Shown one piece after another: positions 1 through 8,567 of a stretch of 30,166 nt of DNA; positions within the stretch are counted from its first letter, which is position 1; every line of letters begins with the position of its first letter. The position numbers and the translations under genes are program-made. Source of the stretch: Phenylobacterium aquaticum (GTDB lineage Bacteria; Pseudomonadota; Alphaproteobacteria; Caulobacterales; Caulobacteraceae); assembly GCF_947378715.1 (NCBI RefSeq), contig NZ_CANCLE010000028.1, forward strand, positions 1 to 30,166, read 5' to 3'. A model generated the notes under the pieces. It did not search any database and was not told the DNA's origin. It worked only from the letters and a program-made list of their open reading frames with translations.

Positions 1-124
1 CGAGCCCCTGCCCGGCGCCGAACCCGAGGCCGAGCTCGAGGCTGTGGCCGAGGAAGCCGTGGCGGCCGAGGCCGTGGAAGACGCGGAGGATCCGTTCAAG
101 ATCCGGTCCGATGGCCCTGCGTGA
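1..124 (+). CDS. C-terminal tail of a gene cut by the window edge, probably prolipoprotein diacylglyceryl transferase (lgt)
   Basis: An open frame enters at base 2 and reads 40 codons to a TGA at 122-124. The visible tail is very acidic and Ala/Glu-rich and ends in DPFKIRSDGPA. It overlaps the start of the next gene by 14 bases, which implies a translationally coupled operon. No domain is visible in this piece. The lgt assignment rests only on established gene order: in many alphaproteobacteria lgt lies directly upstream of an NDUFAF7-type methyltransferase and pgeF. Another upstream gene cannot be excluded. Confidence 0.5.
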   Translation, partial: EPLPGAEPEAELEAVAEEAVAAEAVEDAEDPFKIRSDGPA

Positions 125-1178
125 CCGACTGATCGCCCAGATCCGCGCCTCGGGTCCGATCACGGTCGCCCAGTACATGACCGCCTGCCTGCATGATCCG
201 CAGGACGGCTACTACACCACGCGCCCGGCCCTGGGGGCCGACGGCGATTTCATCACCGCGCCCCTGGTCAGCCAGATGTTCGGCGAGTTGATCGGCCTGT
301 GGCTGGTCGAGACCTGGGCGGCGCTGGGCCGCCCCGCGCCCTTCCGGCTGGTGGAGATGGGTCCCGGCGACGGGACCCTGAAGAGCGACATCCTGCGGGC
401 CGCGCGGCTGGCCCCGGACTTCCTGGCCGCCGCCGAGCTGTGGCTGGTGGAGATCTCCGAACCTCTCCGGGCCCGTCAGGCCGCCAGGCTTGGCCAGGAC
501 CGCACGCGCTGGGCCGGGTCGTTGGCCGAGGTTCCGCAGGGCGCCCCGCTGCTGCTGGTCGCCAATGAGCTCCTCGACTGCCTGCCGCCGCGCCAGTTCG
601 TACGGACCGGGCGGGGCTGGGCCGAGCGCATGATCAGTGTCTCGGCCTCGGGCGAGCTCGACTTCGGCCTGGGCGGCGCCATGCCCTTCCCCGTCCCCGC
701 CGTTCTGGGCGAGGCGCCCGCCGGCGCGGTGCTGGAGATCTCGGCCGCGCAAAGCGCGCTGGGGGCCGAGCTCGGCGACCGGCTGGCCCGCGACGGCGGC
801 GCGGCGCTGCTGATCGACTATGGCCGTGACGCGCCGGGCTTTGGCGACACCCTCCAGGCCCTGCGCCGCCATGTGAAGGTCGATCCCCTGGCCGAGCCGG
901 GCCAGGCCGACCTGACCGTCCATGCCGACTTCCCGGCCGTGACCGCCGCCGCCCGCGCCGCAGGCTGCGAGACCGCCCCGGTCCTGACCCAGGGCGAGTT
1001 CCTGGTGCGGCTGGGCATAGGGTCGCGGGCGGAGGCGCTCGCCCATGCGCGGCCCGACATGGCCGAGCGAATTGAACGCCAGCTGGAGCGGCTGATCTCG
1101 CCGGACCAGATGGGAGAGCTGTTCAAGGTCGCCTGCCTGCATCAGCCTGGGCTCGCCCCGCCCGCTTTCGAGAGCTGA
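111..1178 (+). CDS. Class I SAM-dependent methyltransferase, NDUFAF7/MidA family (COG1565, DUF185)
   Basis: This 355-residue cytoplasmic protein has the full length of the COG1565 family. The SAM-binding Gly-rich loop is visible as VEMGPGDGTL around residues 81-90, preceded by the family's N-terminal HDPQDGYY and GDFITAP segments (about residues 28-51). The mitochondrial relative NDUFAF7/MidA is a protein arginine methyltransferase needed for complex I assembly. The bacterial substrate is not established, so only the methyltransferase activity is safe. The ATG at 111 overlaps the preceding frame by 14 bases, and pgeF follows 3 bases after the stop, so the three genes are probably one operon. 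Codon use matches the chromosome. Confidence 0.9.
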   Translation: MALRDRLIAQIRASGPITVAQYMTACLHDPQDGYYTTRPALGADGDFITAPLVSQMFGELIGLWLVETWAALGRPAPFRLVEMGPGDGTLKSDILRAARLAPDFLAAAELWLVEISEPLRARQAARLGQDRTRWAGSLAEVPQGAPLLLVANELLDCLPPRQFVRTGRGWAERMISVSASGELDFGLGGAMPFPVPAVLGEAPAGAVLEISAAQSALGAELGDRLARDGGAALLIDYGRDAPGFGDTLQALRRHVKVDPLAEPGQADLTVHADFPAVTAAARAAGCETAPVLTQGEFLVRLGIGSRAEALAHARPDMAERIERQLERLISPDQMGELFKVACLHQPGLAPPAFES

Positions 1179-1181
1179 GTC

Positions 1182-1955
1182 ATGACCGCCCTGCCCGCCC
1201 TGACCTCGCCCCTGCTGGAGCTGGCCGGCGTCCGACACGCCTTCTTCACCCGGGCGGGCGGTGTGTCTCAAGGGATCTATTCCAGCCTGAACGTCGGGCG
1301 CGGATCTTCGGACGAGGCGGCGGACGTCGCGGAGAACCGCCGGCGCGCGGCGGCCCATTTCGGCCTGGCCGAGGACGCGCTTTCGACCTGCTACCAGATC
1401 CATTCGGCGCAAGCCCTCGTCGCCGACGGGCCCTGGGGCCAGGCCCGGCCGCAGGGAGACGCGGTGGTGACGGCCTCGCCCGGGGTGCTGTGCGGGGCGC
1501 TGGCCGCCGATTGCGCGCCGATCCTGCTGGCCGATCCCAAGGCGGGAATCGTCGCCGCCGCCCATGCCGGCTGGAAAGGCGCCCTGACCGGGATAGCCCA
1601 GGCCACGGTCGCGGCCATGGTCGGCCAGGGAGCCAGGGCCGCAGACATCGTCGCGGTGGTCGGCCCCTGCATCGCCCAGGCCTCATACGAGGTCGGGCTG
1701 GAATTCCTGGAGCGGTTCACGGCGGAGGACGACGGACACGGACGCTTCTTCGCGGCGGGCCAGGCGGCGGACAAACGCCAGTTCGACCTGCCGGGCTTCG
1801 TCTTGTCGCAACTGCGGGTCGCAGGCGTCGAGGCTTGCGACTGGATCGGGGCCGACACCTGCGTCGAGGAGGATCGCTTCTTCTCCAATCGCCGGGCCTT
1901 CCGTAGGGGCGAACCGGACTTTGGACGGCTGCTGTCGGCCATCACCCTGACCTGA
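1182..1955 (+). CDS. pgeF: Peptidoglycan editing factor PgeF (YfiH/laccase-domain family)
   Basis: This 257-residue protein belongs to the multicopper-polyphenol-oxidase-like (DUF152) family. Visible signatures are the N-terminal HAFFTRAGGVS segment, the AADCAPILLADP block with its Cys, the HAGWKGALTGI motif carrying the metal-binding His, and the VGPCIAQASYEVG segment with a second conserved Cys. In E. coli, YfiH/PgeF removes L-Ser wrongly incorporated in place of L-Ala in peptidoglycan precursors; other members have been described as purine nucleosidases or phosphorylases. Placement after lgt and the methyltransferase is typical of alphaproteobacteria. The ATG at 1182 lies 3 bases after the previous stop, and length is normal. 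Confidence 0.93.
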   Translation: MTALPALTSPLLELAGVRHAFFTRAGGVSQGIYSSLNVGRGSSDEAADVAENRRRAAAHFGLAEDALSTCYQIHSAQALVADGPWGQARPQGDAVVTASPGVLCGALAADCAPILLADPKAGIVAAAHAGWKGALTGIAQATVAAMVGQGARAADIVAVVGPCIAQASYEVGLEFLERFTAEDDGHGRFFAAGQAADKRQFDLPGFVLSQLRVAGVEACDWIGADTCVEEDRFFSNRRAFRRGEPDFGRLLSAITLT

Positions 1956-1979
1956 GTGTCGCGGGCGGGCGAATCCGCC

Positions 1980-2007
1980 TTGCCGGGCGCGACTTCGCTG
2001 CTACAAG
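1980..2007 (+). promoter_or_regulatory. Candidate housekeeping promoter of prs
   Basis: TTGCCGG at 1980-1986 matches the Caulobacter -35 consensus TTGACGS at 6 of 7 positions. GCTACAAG at 2000-2007 matches GCTANAWC at 7 of 8. The spacer is 13 nt, inside the 10-14 nt range. Predicted transcription would start near 2014, giving a leader of about 30 nt with a GGGGA Shine-Dalgarno stretch before the ATG at 2046. This would separate prs from the lgt–pgeF operon. Consensus matching was done by eye. Confidence 0.55.
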
Positions 2008-2045
2008 CGCGGCCATCCGAACACCATGACTGCGCGGGGATTTTC

Positions 2046-2981
2046 ATGAAGCTGCTGGCTGGCAACTCCAACCGTGGCCTTGCGGAGTCCGTCGCCGCGC
2101 ATCTCGACCTCCCGCTCTGCCGGGCCCAGGTCAAGCGCTTCGCCGACAATGAGATCTTCGTCACCATCGACGAGAATGTCCGCGGCGAGGACGTCTTCGT
2201 CCTGCAGTCGACGAGCTACCCGGCCAACGACAATCTGATGGAGCTCCTGATCTGCATCGACGCGCTGAAGCGCGCCTCGGCCAAGCGGATCACGGCGGTC
2301 ATGCCCTATTTCGGCTACGCCCGGCAGGACCGAAAGACCGGCGGCCGCACCCCGATCTCGGCCAAGCTGGTCTCCAACCTGATCACCCGGGCCGGCGCCG
2401 ACCGGGTGCTGACCATGGACCTGCACTCGGGCCAGATTCAGGGCTTCTTCGACATCCCCACCGATAACCTGTTGTCCGCGCCGCTGCTGGCCGCCGACAT
2501 CAAGGAAAATTACGAGAAGACCTCGGAGCTGATGATCGTCTCGCCGGACGTCGGCGGGGTGGTCCGCGCTCTGGCCGTCGCCAGCCGCCTGAACGCCGAT
2601 CTCTCGATCGTCGACAAGCGCCGCTCGGGTCCGGGCAAGAGCGAGGTGGCCAACATCATCGGCGACGTCTCGGGCCGCCGCTGCATCCTGTTCGACGACA
2701 TCATCGACGGCGGCGGCACCCTGTGTAACGCCGCCCAGGCCCTGGTGAACGGCGGGGCCACGGAGGTCTCGGCCTATGTCACCCACGGGGTGCTGTCGGG
2801 CGCGGCGGTCGACCGGGTCAACGCCTCGATCCTCAAGGAGCTGGTCATGACCGACTCCATCGCCGGCCCCGACCGGTCAGGCGACACCAGCAAGCTGCGC
2901 TATGTCAGCTGCGACAAGCTGCTGGGCGAGGCCATCCGCCGGATCGCCAACGAAGAGTCGGTCTCCAAACTGTTCGACTGA
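2046..2981 (+). CDS. prs: Ribose-phosphate pyrophosphokinase (PRPP synthetase)
   Basis: This enzyme transfers pyrophosphate from ATP to ribose 5-phosphate to make PRPP for purine, pyrimidine, His, Trp and NAD synthesis in the cytosol. The 311-residue length is normal. Visible motifs are the N-terminal KLLAGNSNRGLA, RFADNEIFV, the ATP-binding PYFGYARQDRKTGGRTPISAK region, the DLHSGQIQGFFDIPTDNL motif, the VVSPDVGGV-like segment and the PRPP-binding loop DDIIDGGGTL (usually DDxIDTGGT). I chose ATG 2046 over a possible upstream start in the same frame: the protein then begins exactly where the family does, and a GGGGA ribosome-binding stretch precedes it. A probable promoter lies at 1980-2007. 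Confidence 0.97.
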   Translation: MKLLAGNSNRGLAESVAAHLDLPLCRAQVKRFADNEIFVTIDENVRGEDVFVLQSTSYPANDNLMELLICIDALKRASAKRITAVMPYFGYARQDRKTGGRTPISAKLVSNLITRAGADRVLTMDLHSGQIQGFFDIPTDNLLSAPLLAADIKENYEKTSELMIVSPDVGGVVRALAVASRLNADLSIVDKRRSGPGKSEVANIIGDVSGRRCILFDDIIDGGGTLCNAAQALVNGGATEVSAYVTHGVLSGAAVDRVNASILKELVMTDSIAGPDRSGDTSKLRYVSCDKLLGEAIRRIANEESVSKLFD

Positions 2982-3130
2982 CAGGGGAATAGGCTGGTCA
3001 GCCTCACGTCTTCGCGATCAGCTTGCCCAGCGGTCAAGCTCAGTAACCCGGTGGTCAGTGATCACGGTCACATTCCTGCCCGCGCTAGCGTGCTAGCTTG
3101 ATCAAACTTGGTTCTGGGGAAGACGTCCGC

Positions 3131-4189
3131 ATGACTTCCACTCTTCGTGTCACGGCGGCGGCCGCCGCCGCGGTCTTCCTGGCATTCCTGTCCGGTTGTG
3201 ATGACGGCAAGCAGGGCCCACCGCCCGCGCCGCCTGCGCCGCCGCCGCCGGCCGTCAGCCTGGCGCCCAAGCTGATCGAGCAGGCCAGCGCCTATCGCTA
3301 CTATATGAGCCACGCCACGGCGATCACCCCGGACTTCACGGACGGCGAGTCCATCGCCCGCTCGCTGAAGGTCGGCGCGTCCTACGAGCCCGTGCAGTTG
3401 CTGCGCGGCGCCATCGCCTATGGCGCGGTGGCGGCGCTGCAGGATCCCGACTTCGTCGCCGCCGTCCGCACCTTTTCCGTTGATCCGGAACAGCGCCGTC
3501 AGGTCGCCGCCCAGATCGTCCAGAACCCGGCCTATGTGGTCGGCATCGCCGGCTCGGCCAGCGCCGCCGGCCTGGCCGTCGCCGCCCTGGGCCAGGAGGG
3601 CCAGAAGCTCTACGACGCCGGCAAGGCGGTGAAGCAGTCGGCCTATGAGATCCAGAAGCAGAAGTGGTCCAAGGCCGACGTCGCCAACCGCGACCTGCGC
3701 CTGTCCCAGGCCAAGGCCCTGTCCGCCACCCCGCTGGTCGGCGACCTGGACGAGACCGCCCGCCTGCAGCAGGCGGTCGTCGGCGCGCAACCCATGGGCC
3801 TGACCGGCGCCGCGGCCGCCCCGCCCTACACCCCCGTCGTGGTCCGCAGCCTGGCCGTGGCGGCGCTCGCCATCCTGGGCGAAGCCGGCGACGCCAATCT
3901 CGACACGGTCATGGCGGTGATGGCCGAGCCCAATGTCGGCTTCTGCATGAACATGGCCAAGCTGAACCTCTATCAGTGCCTGGCGGTGGCCAAGCCGCAC
4001 TATGAGGACGTGTTCTGCCTGGGCCAGCACATCATGATGGACACCGGCCGCTGCGTGATCAAAGCCTCGGGCCTGCCCGAGCCCTATGAGGCGAAATTCG
4101 TTCCCACAGTGCGGGTCGCGACCACTGAAAACGCCTATAAGCCCACGGTCGCGAAGGCCGCCGGCAAGGGTTCCGCGAAGAAGCGTTAA
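3131..4189 (+). CDS. Putative lipoprotein of unknown function
   Basis: This 352-residue protein starts with a short signal sequence (residues 2-21) ending in the lipobox FLSGC, so it is probably lipidated at Cys22. A Pro/Ala-rich linker of about 20 residues follows, then a largely helical Ala-rich domain with no family I recognise. A few Cys residues cluster near the C-terminus (segments VGFCMNMAKLNLYQCL, DVFCLG and GRCVIKA), possibly forming disulfides in the periplasm. The basic tail ends in KGSAKKR. I chose ATG 3131 because it puts the basic n-region and hydrophobic core at the N-terminus; the frame also extends upstream to about 3098. A strong terminator follows directly, so the gene probably ends its own transcript. 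Confidence 0.8.
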   Translation: MTSTLRVTAAAAAAVFLAFLSGCDDGKQGPPPAPPAPPPPAVSLAPKLIEQASAYRYYMSHATAITPDFTDGESIARSLKVGASYEPVQLLRGAIAYGAVAALQDPDFVAAVRTFSVDPEQRRQVAAQIVQNPAYVVGIAGSASAAGLAVAALGQEGQKLYDAGKAVKQSAYEIQKQKWSKADVANRDLRLSQAKALSATPLVGDLDETARLQQAVVGAQPMGLTGAAAAPPYTPVVVRSLAVAALAILGEAGDANLDTVMAVMAEPNVGFCMNMAKLNLYQCLAVAKPHYEDVFCLGQHIMMDTGRCVIKASGLPEPYEAKFVPTVRVATTENAYKPTVAKAAGKGSAKKR

Positions 4190-4197
4190 GTCACATG

Positions 4198-4229
4198 CTC
4201 CCGGCCGTTGCCACGGCCGGGAGTTTTGT
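4198..4229 (+). terminator. Rho-independent terminator after the lipoprotein gene
   Basis: A perfect 10-bp GC-rich stem pairs 4198-4207 with 4214-4223. It has a 6-nt TTGCCA loop and is followed by TTTTG. It begins 8 bases after the TAA of the lipoprotein gene, which is the expected terminator position. Confidence 0.85.
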
Positions 4230-4236
4230 GTATCTA
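4208..4236 (+). promoter_or_regulatory. Candidate rplY promoter embedded in the preceding terminator
   Basis: TTGCCA at 4208-4213 (5 of 6 against TTGACA) is exactly the loop of the preceding terminator hairpin. A 17-nt spacer leads to TATCTA at 4231-4236, a weak -10 match with 3 of 6 positions. Predicted transcription would start near 4243, just upstream of the two leader hairpins. The position is attractive but the -10 is poor. Confidence 0.3.
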
Positions 4237-4247
4237 CGCCCACCTTT

Positions 4248-4295
4248 CGACCCCAAGAGGGTCGTCCGTCGCCGCGCGGGACCTATCGCGCGGCG
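4248..4295 (+). promoter_or_regulatory. Tandem-hairpin 5' leader of rplY, candidate autoregulatory element
   Basis: Two perfect hairpins lie in tandem before rplY. The first pairs 4248-4253 with 4259-4264 around a CAAGA loop. The second pairs CGCCGCGCG at 4270-4278 with 4287-4295 around an 8-nt loop and is followed by a T-rich run that includes TTTCGTTTT. The ribosome-binding site GAGGCGAGGCG then leads into ATG 4317. Ribosomal protein genes often have leaders bound by their own product, and autogenous control of E. coli L25 through its leader has been described. The second hairpin plus T-run could equally be an attenuator. Confidence 0.5.
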
Positions 4296-4316
4296 GTTTC
4301 GTTTTGAGGCGAGGCG

Positions 4317-4916
4317 ATGGCCGATATCGTTCTGAATGTTGAAGTCCGCGAACGCACGGGCACCGGTGGCGCTCGCGCCACGCGCGCCGAGGGCAAGGTT
4401 CCTGGCGTGCTGTATGGCGGATCCAAGGATCCGGTCGCCATCGCCGTGAAGTCCAATGAGTTCCGCAAGGCGCTCTATACGGGCAAGCTGCTGGGTCACC
4501 TGGTGACCCTGAAGTACGGCGACGAGACCCAGCCGGTCATCGCCAAGGCGATCGACATGCACCCGGTCAGCGATGAGCCGTGGCACTTCGACCTCTACCG
4601 GGTCGACGAGCACCAGCAGATCAAGATCCGCGTGCCGGTCCACTTCAAGAACCATGAAGCCTCGCCGGGCCTGAAAAAGGGCGGCACGCTGAACCTGGTC
4701 CTGCACGAGCTGGAGCTGAACTGCCCGGCCGACCACATTCCGGAAGAGCTGGTCTATGACCTGACCGGCCTGGAAATCGGCGACACCATCCGCGCGGGGA
4801 ACTTCATCCTGCCGGAAGGCGTGTCCGTGGCCGGCGGCAAGGCCCTGGTCGTGGCCACCGTGGCCGGTTCCTCCGCTTCGGCTTCCGCCGAAGCCGCCGA
4901 GAACGCCGGGGCCTAA
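4317..4916 (+). CDS. rplY: 50S ribosomal protein L25 / general stress protein Ctc
   Basis: This 199-residue protein is the long (TL5/Ctc) form of L25, which binds 5S rRNA in the large subunit. The N-terminal L25 domain (about residues 1-95) shows RERTGTGGARATRAEGKVPGVLYGG, written here as a motif region over residues 11-35, and the HFDLYRVD segment. The C-terminal beta domain (about 100-185) includes the CPADHIPEELVYDLTGLEIG region. A Ser/Ala/Glu-rich tail ends the protein. A clear GAGGCGAGG ribosome-binding site precedes ATG 4317. It is followed 27 bases later by pth, the usual bacterial pairing. Confidence 0.96.
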   Translation: MADIVLNVEVRERTGTGGARATRAEGKVPGVLYGGSKDPVAIAVKSNEFRKALYTGKLLGHLVTLKYGDETQPVIAKAIDMHPVSDEPWHFDLYRVDEHQQIKIRVPVHFKNHEASPGLKKGGTLNLVLHELELNCPADHIPEELVYDLTGLEIGDTIRAGNFILPEGVSVAGGKALVVATVAGSSASASAEAAENAGA

Positions 4917-4943
4917 ACCCCCGGCGCCTCCCCGGAGGGGCCC

Positions 4944-5555
4944 ATGATCATCCTGGCGGGGCAGGGCAATCCTGGCCCACGCTATGCGGGCAATCGCCAC
5001 AATGTCGGCTTCATGGCCGTCGACGAGATCGCGCGCCGCTGGCGCTTTGGTCCCGAACGCGCGCGCTTCAAGTCCCTGGTGCGCGAGGGCGAGATTGAGA
5101 CGGATCAGGGCCCGATCAAGGCTCTGATCCTCAAGCCCCAGACCTTCTACAACGAGACCGGGCGCGCCGTCGGCGAGGCGCTGAAGTTCTACAAGCTCCA
5201 GCCCATGGACCTCGTCCTCTTCTATGATGAGATCGACCTGGCCCCTGGCCGCTTCCGCATGAAGACCGGCGGCGGAGCGGCGGGCAATAATGGCGTGCGC
5301 TCGGTCACCGCCCATCTCGGCCCCGACTTCCGCCGCGCCCGGCTGGGCGTCGGCCACCCCGGCCACAAGGACCGGGTGATGGGCCACGTGCTGTCGGACT
5401 TCCACAAGGTGGACCAGGCCTGGCTGGCCGAACTCCTGAAAGCCTGCGCCGAGGCCGCGCCGTTCCTGGCGTCGGGCGAGGATGAGAAGTATCAGGCCGA
5501 GGTGCTGCGCCTGGCCCCGGCCGAGAAGTCCGATCCCCGCAAGTCAGCCCCCTGA
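4944..5555 (+). CDS. pth: Peptidyl-tRNA hydrolase
   Basis: This cytoplasmic enzyme releases tRNA from peptidyl-tRNAs that drop off ribosomes. The 203-residue protein shows the N-terminal GQGNPGPRYAGNRHNVGF block with the catalytic His19 and substrate-contacting Asn9, the FYNETGRAVG segment, the FYDEIDLAPGRFRMKTGG region with the catalytic Asp, and GNNGVRS. The basic C-terminal tail is typical of alphaproteobacteria. The GGAGGGG ribosome-binding site (4934-4940) sits 3 nt before the ATG. It can fold into a hairpin with 4923-4931, so translation may be coupled to ribosomes finishing rplY. Confidence 0.96.
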   Translation: MIILAGQGNPGPRYAGNRHNVGFMAVDEIARRWRFGPERARFKSLVREGEIETDQGPIKALILKPQTFYNETGRAVGEALKFYKLQPMDLVLFYDEIDLAPGRFRMKTGGGAAGNNGVRSVTAHLGPDFRRARLGVGHPGHKDRVMGHVLSDFHKVDQAWLAELLKACAEAAPFLASGEDEKYQAEVLRLAPAEKSDPRKSAP

Positions 5556-5567
5556 GGGAGTGTCCGA

Positions 5568-6314
5568 ATGTCGCCGATCCTCATGCTTCTGCTGTCGCTC
5601 GGGTTCTCGATCGGCCTGTGCGTCCACGTCGTCAGGACCCACAAGGAGATGTACTGGCTGTGGATCATCCTGGCGTTTCAGCCGCTGGGCGGGCTGGTCT
5701 ATCTGATCGCCATACTGGGCCCCGAGCTGGTCCGGGGGCCGACGGTCCGCAAGATCCAGTCCCAGGCCCGCGAGAAGCTCGACCCCACCCGGGAATATCG
5801 CGAGGCCAAGCAGGCCTGTGACGACGCTCCCACGGTGCGCAACCAGAGCCGGCTGGCCGCCGCCGCCGTCAGCCTGGGCCGCCATGACGAGGCCGCCGCG
5901 CTCTACGCCCAGGCCGCCCAGGGCATCCACGCCGATGACGGGGTGCTGCTGCTGGGCTGGGCCAACGCCCTGATCGAGCTGGGACGGGCGCCTGAGGCCC
6001 TGCCGCTGCTCGACCGCCTGGGCCAGGACGAGAGCCGCGGACGCACGCCCAGCGCCGCCCTGGCGCTCGGACGGGCCTATGAGGCCGTGGGCCGGGCCGC
6101 CGAGGCCGAGACCGCCTATCAGTGGGCGGCGGACCGCCTGCCCGGTCTCGAGGGCCTGGGCCGCTACGCCGCCTTCCTGGCCAGGGCCGGCCGCAAGGAC
6201 GAGGCCCGGGCCATGGTCGAGGACATGGACCGCCGCATCGCCAAGACCCATCCCCAGTTCCAGAAGGAAGGCCGCGCCTGGCGCGACCTCGCCGCCGGAG
6301 CGCTCAACAGCTGA
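5568..6314 (+). CDS. Membrane-anchored tetratricopeptide-repeat protein
   Basis: This 248-residue protein starts with two hydrophobic helices (about residues 2-20 and 30-52) in the pattern of the PLDc_N/cardiolipin-synthase N-terminal domain, with charged VVRTHKEMYW between them. A linker leads to Ala-rich helical repeats (about residues 85-225) that look like three to four TPR units, for example the GRHDEAAALYAQAAQG and GRAAEAETAYQWAA pairs. This suggests an inner-membrane scaffold with a cytoplasmic TPR domain; no enzymatic function is visible. It starts 12 bases after pth and precedes ychF, so it is probably cotranscribed with pth. Confidence 0.8.
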   Translation: MSPILMLLLSLGFSIGLCVHVVRTHKEMYWLWIILAFQPLGGLVYLIAILGPELVRGPTVRKIQSQAREKLDPTREYREAKQACDDAPTVRNQSRLAAAAVSLGRHDEAAALYAQAAQGIHADDGVLLLGWANALIELGRAPEALPLLDRLGQDESRGRTPSAALALGRAYEAVGRAAEAETAYQWAADRLPGLEGLGRYAAFLARAGRKDEARAMVEDMDRRIAKTHPQFQKEGRAWRDLAAGALNS

Positions 6315-6389
6315 ACCCTGGCGAATCGCACGCTGGCCTTGGCCGGCGCCATTCGCCATAAGACGCCCCTCTCCTTTCCGAGGAATTCC

Positions 6390-7487
<1,098 letters not shown>

Positions 7488-7560
7488 GGGGCGGCGGCTC
7501 ACTCTCGCCTTACGAGCGACACCGGCGGATGATCGGGTCTCGCGCTCGCCGCGTAGCTGC

Positions 7561-8148
7561 CTACTTCGAATAGGGAGAGTCGGTCTGGGAGGATCGCGCG
7601 TCGTCTACGAGGCGGCGACTGATCTCTCCGATGTCACGTCGGTGTTTCTCCGGGTCAATCCCAAGCTTCGGAATGATCGGTGCCACCGCGATCTGTACAG
7701 CTTCGTCCGTGCGGGTGAACAGATCATGATCTCGCTCCAACTCACTGATCATAGCCAGGCGTCCGACTCGGTGAGCGAAAGCGATTGCTCGCTCCCGGAA
7801 GAAGCCGTGAGCAATGAAGTTCCGACGTCGCAGGGCCTCCTCCAATAGGGCGTCGAGCTGTGCATCGACCTTTAGGACGCTTCTGAACCGGTCGATTAGG
7901 GTTCCGAGGGGCAGCAAGTGGTGCTTGGCCATATAGGCGTCGAACATCGCCTCCCACTCAGCCCGGGAGGGAGCTTTGCGCTCCCTTTGCGCGCGGCCAT
8001 GAACTTGAAGCATAAGCTCAGCCTGCATGAGCGCGATCGTTAGACCGGTCTCCACACAACTTGCCGCGTAGGCCGCTCGACCATAGTACGCGAAGACCTC
8101 GCGCACCTGGAATTCTGCGTCCGCGTCCTCTTCAATCTCATCCGTCAT
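7561..8148 (-). CDS. HEPN-like helical protein with an R-x4-H motif, unknown function
   Basis: The predicted 195-residue protein is mostly helical. It has an acidic N-terminus, a long helix over about residues 15-50, a central ALRRRNFIAHGFF segment and a charged C-terminal region. R109 to H114 forms R-x4-H, preceded by a helix and with a polar Asn after the Arg. This is the pattern of HEPN nucleic-acid-binding and RNase domains, many of them toxins or abortive-infection effectors. The HEPN call is based on motif and predicted helices only. The gene lies 95 bases downstream of a toxin–antitoxin pair on the same strand. Its GC content (about 57% in two counted 60-base lines) is far below its neighbours, suggesting transfer. 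Confidence 0.6.
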   Translation of the reverse strand: MTDEIEEDADAEFQVREVFAYYGRAAYAASCVETGLTIALMQAELMLQVHGRAQRERKAPSRAEWEAMFDAYMAKHHLLPLGTLIDRFRSVLKVDAQLDALLEEALRRRNFIAHGFFRERAIAFAHRVGRLAMISELERDHDLFTRTDEAVQIAVAPIIPKLGIDPEKHRRDIGEISRRLVDDARSSQTDSPYSK

Positions 8149-8243
8149 GAATGCACCCAGTGAGTCTGACGCGCCGCGCGGCTCGATATCGCAAGGGCCA
8201 GGGGCGCCATCTGGTTGAACGGCAGCGGATGGAACTCACCACA

Positions 8244-8567
8244 CTAACTAAGAATCTCCAGCCCGTGCTTCTGGACAATCGCGAGCAGCTTCAGCGCCGC
8301 GCCACTGGGCTTCTTCGCCCCCGTCTCCCACTTCTCCACCGTGCTCTCGCTGGTGTTGAGATAGCGGGCGAAGACGGGCTGGCTGACATGGCAGCTCTCG
8401 CGCAGCCGTTTGATCTGCGCGGGCTCGATCATCGGCGGGGCGGTGAGGCAGGTCTCATCGAAGTCCCGCATCGTAGCCTTGTCGATTGTACCGGCCCGAT
8501 GCATCCCGGCGACTGCGTCATGGATCGCCTCGAAGGCGTCGCTCTTAAATTTGCGCCTGGTCGTCAT
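8244..8567 (-). CDS. XRE-family antitoxin / transcriptional regulator (HigA-like)
   Basis: This 107-residue protein has a basic N-terminus (MTTRRKFK), a linker, and a C-terminal helix-turn-helix over about residues 50-100: IKRLRESCHVSQPVFARYLN followed by TSESTVEKWETGAKKP. This layout is typical of antitoxins partnered with RelE/HigB toxins, which bind the toxin with one part and repress their own operon with the HTH. The start was set at ATG 8567 because it gives the family-like N-terminus; an upstream in-frame start at 8582 is possible. The gene overlaps the end of the toxin gene by 23 bases, giving the toxin-first order of higBA systems. Confidence 0.85.
   Translation of the reverse strand: MTTRRKFKSDAFEAIHDAVAGMHRAGTIDKATMRDFDETCLTAPPMIEPAQIKRLRESCHVSQPVFARYLNTSESTVEKWETGAKKPSGAALKLLAIVQKHGLEILS

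Noticed and set aside
96..1565. 489-codon minus-strand open frame opposite the methyltransferase and pgeF genes
   Set aside because: It is antisense to two clearly recognised genes, has a low-complexity Gly/Arg/Gln/His composition and no domain. Long antisense frames are expected at this GC content.
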